DNA of 6,680 nucleotides from Candidatus Bathyarchaeota archaeon (GTDB lineage: Archaea; Thermoproteota; Bathyarchaeia; TCS64). Positions within the stretch are counted from its first letter, which is position 1; every line of letters starts with the position of its first letter. Both the position numbers and the translations under genes were made by a program. Below the pieces are notes generated by a model that saw only the letters and a program-made list of their open reading frames with translations, searched no databases and had not been told where the DNA came from. The stretch lies in contig JAUVYU010000040.1 of assembly GCA_030602935.1 (NCBI GenBank), forward strand, positions 1 through 6,680. Direction: 5' to 3'. This document shows positions 1 to 4,183 of the stretch, piece after piece.

Positions 1-2
1 CA

Positions 3-95
3 CACAAAGTTGAGTTATTAAGTAAAGGAAGAGACGCGCGCGCGCACGATAGTATGATCACGAGGTTAATCTCTGAGTTTTATCCCATGGAGTAG
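3..95 (+). CDS. Possible C-terminal end of a gene entering from the left edge
   Basis: One frame is open from the left edge to a TAG at 93-95. It gives about 30 residues (HKVELLSKGRD, then ARAHDSMITRL, then ISEFYPME), a charged amphipathic stretch that could be the tail of a soluble helical protein. The other two plus frames close within 21 bases. An open frame of 30 codons is weak evidence, and the alternating GC tract at about 34-45 adds to the doubt. No family can be recognised. Coding status is inferred only from openness and plausible composition. Confidence 0.25.
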   Translation, partial: HKVELLSKGRDARAHDSMITRLISEFYPME

Positions 96-183
96 AATTA
101 GTAACAACATGCGCACACGCAAATGCATATCTTTATCACAAGCTTTTTCTAAAAAAAAGGGACTCATCATGATATGACAACTC
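96..183. other. Short AT-rich leader region before the membrane-protein gene
   Basis: No gene is seen here. An A-rich run at about 151-158 (TCTAAAAAAAAGG) lies close to 30 bases before the ATG at 184 and may serve as a TATA/BRE-like element. A second candidate (CTTTATCAC) lies near 131-139. No Shine-Dalgarno motif precedes the ATG, which fits leaderless initiation. The promoter reading is weak. Confidence 0.3.
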
Positions 184-837
184 ATGAAGTTATCTGAACT
201 TAAGAGGATTCTCGAATTAAGTGTATTTACAATTCTAGGATTTTATGGTGGGGTGTGGGTTTCTCGTATGTTTGTTCAAAATATCAATGATACTGAATAC
301 TACAAATTATTGACAGCAGGGCTAGGATTTGCAGTCAGCTTGCTTACTTTATATGTACTAACAAGGCAAGTTGAAGAATCTGAAAAAGACCGTAAGCAAA
401 TCATAGAAGAGAATAAGAAAACAAGACATGCTTCTTATTTATCTGACCAGCTTGATTTCTACGCAGAGTTAAGAGGTGGCTTTTCTCCATTAGTTTTTAT
501 CGAAATGACACAAAGTAACTGGGATGAGCTAGTACGTGGATATTACAGCAACTTCTCAAGTATCTTGTCTACCTTGGGGACGAAGTTAAAACATGAGAAA
601 TGTGCGACTGAGCATCTACAAGATATGTTAGCTGAGTATTTCGGATACTATGATGATAACTTCGACGATGCATGGGATATATATGCGTACAAGCATAATG
701 TCGAAACTGGAAAGAGACAAGAAGCACTTTATGAATTCCTAAAATCAATCGTTGACCGAATGAATAATGACTATGAAAAGTTGATCCAAGAATATCGTTC
801 AATCACGATAAGGAATATTGACGCTGAAACTACCTGA
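184..837 (+). CDS. Two-pass membrane protein with a helical cytoplasmic domain, unknown function
   Basis: The 217-residue product is not a family I recognise. Two hydrophobic segments (about 11-31 and 41-60) with a short polar turn between them make a membrane hairpin. They are followed by a highly charged stretch (61-82, VEESEKDRKQIIEENKK) likely to be a coiled-coil linker. A roughly 130-residue soluble part follows, rich in aromatic and acidic residues (for example EYFGYYDDNFDDAWDIY at about 151-167), with no visible catalytic signature. An in-frame TGA at 175-177 makes ATG 184 the earliest ATG. No ribosome-binding site is visible, so the transcript may be leaderless. This two-helix, linker and helical-domain plan is seen in some annotated phage abortive-infection proteins, but that resemblance is architectural only. 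The gene is AT-rich compared with the genes from 1820 onward, which suggests accessory or transferred DNA. Confidence 0.82.
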   Translation: MKLSELKRILELSVFTILGFYGGVWVSRMFVQNINDTEYYKLLTAGLGFAVSLLTLYVLTRQVEESEKDRKQIIEENKKTRHASYLSDQLDFYAELRGGFSPLVFIEMTQSNWDELVRGYYSNFSSILSTLGTKLKHEKCATEHLQDMLAEYFGYYDDNFDDAWDIYAYKHNVETGKRQEALYEFLKSIVDRMNNDYEKLIQEYRSITIRNIDAETT

Positions 838-974
838 CTTATCAACCCAGAGTGCACGTGTGTGGTAATCCCCGCTTTGTATCAGAGTTAGATGAGAACA
901 ATGAGGCGTGCACATCAGAGGCAATGATGTAGAACTCGATAATTTTATATGAATATAAATTAACTCAAGAGTCG
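838..974. other. Intergenic gap between the two AT-rich genes
   Basis: The 137-base spacer has no convincing ORF. It ends in an AT-rich stretch carrying the likely promoter of the next gene. This spacing and promoter suggest that the two accessory genes are transcribed separately, although read-through cannot be excluded. Confidence 0.5.
943..950 (+). promoter_or_regulatory. TATA-box-like element for the HEPN-like gene
   Basis: TTTTATAT lies about 28 bases upstream of the ATG at 975, the usual archaeal TATA-to-start distance for a leaderless transcript. No Shine-Dalgarno motif is present between it and the ATG. Another AT-rich run at 952-962 is too close to the start to act as the TATA box. 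Confidence 0.5.
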
Positions 975-1697
975 ATGTCGGACATAGATGCCATACGAGC
1001 CTGTATCGGTAAAATACAGACGATTAGGGTGTTAACAAGAACTCTTTGGAATGACTTAGGTAATACTATGTATACAGAATCTTATTTGCCAAGATTAGTA
1101 GGTCTAATAAATAGATATAAAGAGACAAATTATTGGACAAATACATATTATTCTGAAATAGGAACACAGATGCCTGTAGTATCGCTTCCCCAAAGATTTT
1201 CCTTGAGTAGTAGTAAGATAGGGCAACAGTACCTTCAGGATATAATGATTGGCTGCGAAACTGCTGAAAAAGGCTTGGAAGTAAAACTTAGACCTAAGGT
1301 CGAACCCGAATTAATCGATAGGTTGGATTCGATTAGAAATGAATTAAAAAGTTTTGAGGAAAAAGGACTTGATCTGAGACTAATTAAGAATATTTATACA
1401 GCCATAGAGGAGGCTGAACAGGGGCATTATCTAGCTTCAGCTTTGATATCATCAAGAACAAACGCGTACATATCAGATCAGATAAAGGGTAACAGCGACG
1501 ATGAAAAAGTTCAATATTTGGTTGACAACGGAATAATTCACAAAGATAGAAAAGATGAGCAAAAACAATTATTGAGTTCTATGAGGCTATCTAGAAATTT
1601 CTTATCACATCGAATAGATTTATTCTCTGATTCAGGAAATGTTTTAGTGCTTATAGGAGGAACTGTCGCTCTATCTCTAATTTTCCTTTCCTTATAA
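975..1697 (+). CDS. HEPN-like (DUF4145-type) protein with hydrophobic C-terminal segment
   Basis: The product has 240 residues. The N-terminal half (1-105) is unrecognised and polar. The C-terminal half resembles HEPN/DUF4145 helical domains: a helix pattern at about 143-170 (EEAEQGHYLASALISSR) typical of HEPN helices, then YLVDNGIIHKD (181-191), then SMRLSRNFLSH (202-212). In this last stretch R207-x4-H212 (RNFLSH) matches the RNxxxH motif that forms the RNase active site in catalytic HEPN proteins. The last 20 residues (221-240, GNVLVLIGGTVALSLIFLSL) carry no charge and could be a tail-anchor membrane helix or a buried final helix. HEPN proteins are common in toxin-antitoxin, abortive-infection and stress systems; a defence role here is inference. 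The gene has its own TATA-like element and probably a leaderless ATG, and it is AT-rich with AGA/ATA codons unlike the GC-rich core genes. The CDS is secure. The HEPN assignment rests on motif reading and is moderate. Confidence 0.82.
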   Translation: MSDIDAIRACIGKIQTIRVLTRTLWNDLGNTMYTESYLPRLVGLINRYKETNYWTNTYYSEIGTQMPVVSLPQRFSLSSSKIGQQYLQDIMIGCETAEKGLEVKLRPKVEPELIDRLDSIRNELKSFEEKGLDLRLIKNIYTAIEEAEQGHYLASALISSRTNAYISDQIKGNSDDEKVQYLVDNGIIHKDRKDEQKQLLSSMRLSRNFLSHRIDLFSDSGNVLVLIGGTVALSLIFLSL

Positions 1698-1743
1698 CCC
1701 GATTAAACTACGACGATCTCATGATTGCTTCTATCACGCGCTA

Positions 1744-1762
1744 GAAGAAATCATGTTTCTTC
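1744..1762. terminator. Hairpin in the convergent intergenic region
   Basis: GAAGAAA and TTTCTTC form a perfect 7-bp stem with a 5-base loop (TCATG), 46 bases after the stop of the HEPN-like gene. On the plus strand the 3' arm is pyrimidine-rich (TTTCTTCTTC), so it may help terminate transcription between the two convergent genes. There is no clean T-run, so the terminator call is tentative. Confidence 0.35.
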
Positions 1763-1787
1763 TTCAGAGGAGAAGATGAGGTTCGTC

Positions 1788-1832
1788 TTCGAGGTCTCGA
1801 ACAAGATGGATTAGGGCCTCTAGGAGACCTCG
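1788..1832. repeat. Overlapping inverted repeats at the peptidase 3' end
   Basis: CGAGGTCTC (1790-1798) has a perfect 9-base inverted copy, GAGACCTCG (1824-1832), that lies in the last codons of the minus-strand peptidase gene. Within this, TTCGA (1788-1792) and TCGAA (1797-1801) can form a tight hairpin around GGTC. The alternatives are mutually exclusive folds. They could mark a bidirectional termination zone, or the left arm may be a small inverted duplication of the gene end. Confidence 0.4.
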
Positions 1833-2944
1833 TTGAACTCCTTGGTCGAGTGGAAGAAGCTCTCGGCTCCGTCCTCCGTGACGTAGACGATGTCCTCTAT
1901 CCTTATCCCCCACTTCCCCGGGAGGTATAGCCCGGGCTCGACGCTGAAGACCATTCCCGGCTCGAGCAGCCTCTTGTTCCCCCTCACTATGTAGGGATAC
2001 TCATGGCCGTTCATCCCAAGCCCATGGCCGATACGATGGTCGAGGTACTTCCCGACCCCGTACTTGTCGAGGACAGCCCTTCCCGCCAGGTCGATGCTCT
2101 CACAGGTGACGCCGGGCCTGATCGCCTCGAAGGCTGTCTGCTGGCACTCCTTGACGATCTCGTACATCGTCCTGTACTCGTCGGTAGCTGGGCCGACCTG
2201 CGCCGAACGCGTCTTGTCGCCGACGTAGCCCATGCAGCTGCCGCCGCCCATCTCCCACCAGAAGGGGTCGCCCTTCTCGATGACCCGTTCTCCGCCCCCG
2301 CCATGGGCTGAGGCGCTGTTCAGTCCGCTCATAGGCCGTCCGCTCCTCCGGGGGAGCGTGATCTGAGGGCTACCGGCCTCCGGGAATATCTTCCTCTTTA
2401 TCTCCATGAGGTCCTGCCCCACCTCTGACTCCCTCCTCCCGCTGTACTGGAGCCTAAGAGCCGCCTCCCAGGCTCTGTCGAGGGCTTTCCCTATGTGGAT
2501 GAGGTACCCTATCTCGGCCTCGTCCTTCCTCATCCTCATCTCCCCGAGCACTGGGAAGGCCGAGATGACCTTCGCCTTGGGCAGCCGTCTCAGGTACTTG
2601 GTGACGAAACGGGCTTGATGGGTGTCATTTATGGCGACCGTGGCTGCATTGGGGCCGACGAGCTCCGCCACGTAGTCTATGGGGTCCTCCCACTCGTCCC
2701 ACGCTAGGAGGTCGAAGAAGACCTTCGTTCCTGAGTGCTCGAACCGGGGCATCTCGAACCTTGGGCCTATGAAGCTCCCCTTCCCCTCAACAGGGAGCAA
2801 GAGCAGGGCGAGGCGCTCGCTCTCGCCGTGTGAGTAGTCGATCATGTACTTCGTGTCGGTCCCTCCGCCGATGAACAGGAAGTCAATGCCGGCCTCCGCC
2901 ATCAGTTTCTGGGCTTTCTCGCACCTCTTCTCGAAAATACTCAT
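1820..2944 (-). CDS. M24-family peptidase, Xaa-Pro dipeptidase/aminopeptidase-like
   Basis: At 374 residues this is the normal size for a cytoplasmic two-domain Xaa-Pro peptidase of the pita-bread fold. Residues 1-135 form the creatinase-type N-domain, and about 143-365 form the catalytic domain. Visible metal-site elements are D243 in GYVGDKTR, H307 in RIGHGLG, E336 in SVEPGLY and E350 in GIRIEDIV. H214 (SASAHGGGG) corresponds to the substrate-side histidine. The first metal ligand, normally Asp in a DxG motif, is E231 (WWEMGGG), so metal binding or specificity may be altered. The likely role is hydrolysis of X-Pro bonds in peptide recycling. Related M24 members act on non-peptide substrates such as creatine and ectoine derivatives, so the exact substrate is open. 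ATG 2944 fits the family N-terminus. A TATA-like element lies about 40 bases upstream, and GTGATC just before the ATG may pair with the 16S 3' end. The gene is divergent from the methyltransferase. Confidence 0.93.
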   Translation of the reverse strand: MSIFEKRCEKAQKLMAEAGIDFLFIGGGTDTKYMIDYSHGESERLALLLLPVEGKGSFIGPRFEMPRFEHSGTKVFFDLLAWDEWEDPIDYVAELVGPNAATVAINDTHQARFVTKYLRRLPKAKVISAFPVLGEMRMRKDEAEIGYLIHIGKALDRAWEAALRLQYSGRRESEVGQDLMEIKRKIFPEAGSPQITLPRRSGRPMSGLNSASAHGGGGERVIEKGDPFWWEMGGGSCMGYVGDKTRSAQVGPATDEYRTMYEIVKECQQTAFEAIRPGVTCESIDLAGRAVLDKYGVGKYLDHRIGHGLGMNGHEYPYIVRGNKRLLEPGMVFSVEPGLYLPGKWGIRIEDIVYVTEDGAESFFHSTKEFNEVS

Positions 2945-2982
2945 TAGATCACAGCCTCTGACGTGTAAAGATGCCCTTAGAC

Positions 2983-2989
2983 AATAAAA
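2983..2989 (-). promoter_or_regulatory. TATA-like element for the M24 peptidase gene
   Basis: Read on the minus strand this is TTTTATT, about 40 bases before the ATG at 2944. That would give a leader of roughly 15 bases containing GTGATC, a partial match to the archaeal Shine-Dalgarno GGAGGTGATC. It shares the 140-base divergent spacer with the methyltransferase promoter. Confidence 0.45.
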
Positions 2990-3051
2990 CCGTTATCAGG
3001 TGAAAAATGAGACTCAACAGTAGTAATGATAAATGATGTACATACGAAACG

Positions 3052-3059
3052 TTTAATAG
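3052..3059 (+). promoter_or_regulatory. TATA box for the leaderless methyltransferase gene
   Basis: TTTAATAG, preceded by the purine-rich BRE-like CGAAACG, is centred about 30 bases before the ATG at 3085. That spacing puts the transcription start at or within a few bases of the ATG. No Shine-Dalgarno motif is present, which supports leaderless initiation. Confidence 0.6.
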
Positions 3060-3084
3060 CGATCTACATAAACCCGAATCCATT

Positions 3085-3711
3085 ATGGGTAATTTCGACG
3101 AAGAATATTTCCACGGAAGAAAAGGATCTAATTATTCTGACTATGGAAATATAGACCCAATAAAGAAATTTCGTAACATAATCTCATTTATCAGTAAAAA
3201 GAAAGTCTCCGGACGCTTCCTGGATGCAGGCTGCGCCTTCGGATTCCTCGTCAACGAGATGAAGAGCTTCTTCGGAGAGGTACACGGATTCGACATCTCT
3301 GACTACGCAATAGGAGAGGCGAGGATCAGGAATTCAGGTGTCGACCTGAGGGTCATTAACCTAGACGACACTCTCCCTTACCTCGATGAGTCCTTCGACT
3401 GCATCACAGCCCTTGACATCCTCGAGCACACAGAGAGCTTCGACGAGAACCTGACCAAGCTGACTGCAAAGCTAAAGAGTGGAGGATACATGATCGTGGC
3501 CACGCCCTTGGACGCGTGGCCCCGTAAACTGTTCGGATTCCTAGACAAGGACAAGACCCACATCTCAGTGCCTAAAGAGGAGGACCTCAGAAATATGACA
3601 GACAAGAACAACTTGCGAATAATCGAAGAGAAAAAGTTCGCCGCCCTGCCGATGCACGGGAGGCTTCCCTTGGTACCCGCCAGCATCGAGCTGTACATGC
3701 AGAAGGACTAG
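3085..3711 (+). CDS. Class I SAM-dependent methyltransferase
   Basis: The 208-residue protein has a Rossmann-type SAM-binding core. Motif I is FLDAGCAFGFLV (45-56), a form of the (D/E)xGxGxG loop with A51 in place of the central glycine. Motif post-I is HGFDISDYA (67-75) with acidic D70 expected to hold the SAM ribose. Next come the hydrophobic strand FDCITALDILEH (104-115) and LKSGGYMIVATP (130-141). The N-terminal segment (EEYFHGRKGSNYSDYG, 6-21) resembles the lead-in of methyltransferases that act on sugars, lipids or other small molecules, but the sequence does not show the acceptor. It is not an obvious rRNA or DNA methyltransferase, as no NPPY or RNA-binding domain is seen. The ATG fits a TATA box about 30 bases upstream. 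The first 100 bases are distinctly more AT-rich than the rest. Its stop lies 10 bases from the 3' end of the convergent tRNA-Gly. Confidence 0.9.
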   Translation: MGNFDEEYFHGRKGSNYSDYGNIDPIKKFRNIISFISKKKVSGRFLDAGCAFGFLVNEMKSFFGEVHGFDISDYAIGEARIRNSGVDLRVINLDDTLPYLDESFDCITALDILEHTESFDENLTKLTAKLKSGGYMIVATPLDAWPRKLFGFLDKDKTHISVPKEEDLRNMTDKNNLRIIEEKKFAALPMHGRLPLVPASIELYMQKD

Positions 3712-3721
3712 AGACGTTTGT

Positions 3722-3814
3722 TGGTGCGGCCGCCGGGATTCGAACCCGGGTATTCAGCTCTCCCCGACGCGCGTCGTGGGGGGCTGAAGTCTTACCAGGC
3801 TGGACCACGGCCGC
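3722..3814 (-). tRNA. tRNA-Gly(CCC) with a 17-base intron and encoded CCA
   Basis: The minus strand folds as a tRNA. The acceptor stem is GCGGCCG/CGGCCGC with discriminator A73 (3725), and CCA is encoded at 3724-3722. The D-arm is GTCC/AGAC with a C13-A22 mismatch. The anticodon stem is TCAGC/GCTGA and the T-arm is CCGGG-TTCGAAT-CCCGG. After removal of the intron (3760-3776), placed at 37/38 by a BHB fold, the loop reads CCCCCAA, so the anticodon is CCC (3778-3780). The GCGGCCG acceptor with A73 is the usual archaeal glycine pattern. Oddly, position 33 is C rather than U. No contiguous 17-base removal restores U33. The main uncertainty is the intron boundary, and with it the exact anticodon. 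Expected function: reading GGG glycine codons. Confidence 0.87.
3760..3776 (-). other. tRNA-Gly intron (37/38) with BHB splice motif
   Basis: On the minus strand the 17-base intron is CGACGCGCGTCGGGGAG. It pairs as a BHB: central helix CCCC/GGGG (positions 32-35 with the intron 3' part), a 5' bulge CAC cut after CA, a 3' bulge AGA cut after AG, and a small GAC/GTC hairpin with loop GCGC. This is the standard substrate of the archaeal tRNA splicing endonuclease. Confidence 0.75.
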
Positions 3815-3864
3815 ATGAAACGTCCAGCAATTGACGGCTTGAAGACGATAGGAAGTCAACGGTC

Positions 3865-3871
3865 TAATAAG
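3865..3871 (-). promoter_or_regulatory. TATA/BRE promoter of tRNA-Gly, possibly two-way
   Basis: On the minus strand CTTATTA is preceded by the purine-rich GAAAAGG, a good BRE. It lies about 50 bases before the tRNA 5' end, leaving a leader of roughly 25-30 bases. On the plus strand the same bases (TAATAAG) lie about 30 bases before the ATG of the 34-codon ORF at 3897 and could also act there, although the BRE on that side is poor. Confidence 0.45.
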
Positions 3872-3896
3872 CCTTTTCTGATTTGAAATCGTCTAA

Positions 3897-4001
3897 ATGT
3901 CCAAGCTGGTGAACTACGAAGGTGAATGGACTGTAGACCCCTGTTCAATGTTGCGGGGACCCGTTTTTCTCGTTGATAATGAAAAATCGGGTCAAAATTA
4001 A
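3897..4001 (+). CDS. Possible 34-residue small protein or structured RNA
   Basis: ATG to TAA encodes MSKLVNYEGEWTVDP followed by CSMLRGPVFLVDNEKSGQN. The ATG sits about 30 bases after a TATA-like element, compatible with a leaderless start. There is no recognised family, and no zinc-site or membrane segment. The second half of the ORF coincides with a strong imperfect hairpin (3958-3993), so the segment may instead be an untranslated RNA or the remnant of a gene. Coding status is uncertain. Confidence 0.25.
   Translation: MSKLVNYEGEWTVDPCSMLRGPVFLVDNEKSGQN
3958..3993. repeat. Imperfect inverted repeat forming a 12-bp hairpin
   Basis: GACCCGTTTTTC (3958-3969) pairs with GAAAAATCGGGTC (3981-3993) through 6 bp, a single unpaired base, and 6 bp, closing an 11-base loop. 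It lies in the tRNA-Gly/tRNA-Lys spacer. It is too regular to be dismissed as chance, but no family of archaeal structured RNA is recognised. It could be a terminator, part of a small RNA, or a protein-binding site. Confidence 0.5.
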
Positions 4002-4026
4002 CTAAATAATACAAATCTGAAAAGAG

Positions 4027-4033
4027 TTATATA
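4027..4033 (+). promoter_or_regulatory. TATA box with BRE for tRNA-Lys (and the PRTase gene)
   Basis: TTATATA is directly preceded by the purine-rich GAAAAGAG, a strong archaeal BRE/TATA pair. It lies about 40 bases before the tRNA 5' end at 4070, predicting a short leader of about 15 bases. No other promoter fits between the tRNA and the gene at 4184, so it probably drives both. Confidence 0.65.
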
Positions 4034-4069
4034 CAATGTTGACCTGAAAGGGTAAACAGCTTTGGCCTT

Positions 4070-4163
4070 GGGCCTGTAGCTCAGCAAGGCAGAGCATCGG
4101 GCTTTTAAGACCCTCGTGGTCGGGGAGACCCGGTGGTCAGGGGTTCAATTCCCCTCAGGCCCG
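4070..4163 (+). tRNA. tRNA-Lys(UUU) with a 20-base intron
   Basis: The cloverleaf is complete. The acceptor is GGGCCTG/CAGGCCC with discriminator G73 (4163), the D-stem is GCTC/GAGC, and the anticodon stem is TCGGG/CCCGG. The mature loop is CUUUUAA with anticodon UUU at 4104-4106. The variable loop is TGGTC and the T-arm is AGGGG-TTCAATT-CCCCT. The intron occupies 4108-4127 between positions 37 and 38. CCA is not encoded (CTC follows the discriminator), so it must be added by the CCA-adding enzyme, unlike in the neighbouring tRNA-Gly. It reads AAA and AAG lysine codons. The next gene begins 20 bases after the tRNA. Confidence 0.95.
4108..4127 (+). other. tRNA-Lys intron (37/38) with a weak BHB motif
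   Basis: The 20-base intron contains a GACC/GGTC hairpin with loop CTCGT and ends in GGGGAG. The BHB central helix is CUUU/GGGG, one G-C pair and three G-U wobbles. It is flanked by bulges UAA and AGA, cut to leave A37 and A38. The 3' part (GTCGGGGAG) is the same as in the tRNA-Gly intron. Confidence 0.8.
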
Positions 4164-4183
4164 CTCAACGTTAAAGGGGGTAG

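Noticed and set aside
30..46. Alternating GC tract (GACGCGCGCGCGCAC) as a functional Z-DNA or repeat element
   Set aside because: It is a single short tract with no repeat structure or neighbouring feature to support a role.
2003..2311. Plus-strand 102-codon ORF inside the M24 peptidase
   Set aside because: It is antisense to the most conserved metal-site codons, and its Pro/Ala/Asp-rich composition is typical of a high-GC shadow frame.
3722..3814. Reading the minus-strand tRNA as tRNA-Pro(CGG) or a long-variable-arm tRNA
   Set aside because: The only U followed by CGG lies within the hairpin; using it would require two separate introns, one of 3 bases. A single BHB intron at 37/38 gives a clean Gly(CCC) with a glycine-type acceptor.
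1..3814. Integration of the AT-rich segment at tRNA-Gly
   Set aside because: No second copy of the tRNA 3' end (att-like direct repeat) is seen in the window, and no integrase gene is present.
3587..3859. Minus-strand 90-codon ORF across the methyltransferase 3' end and tRNA-Gly
   Set aside because: It reads through a well-folded tRNA gene and a well-supported gene on the other strand; its arginine/serine/alanine-rich product has no family signature.
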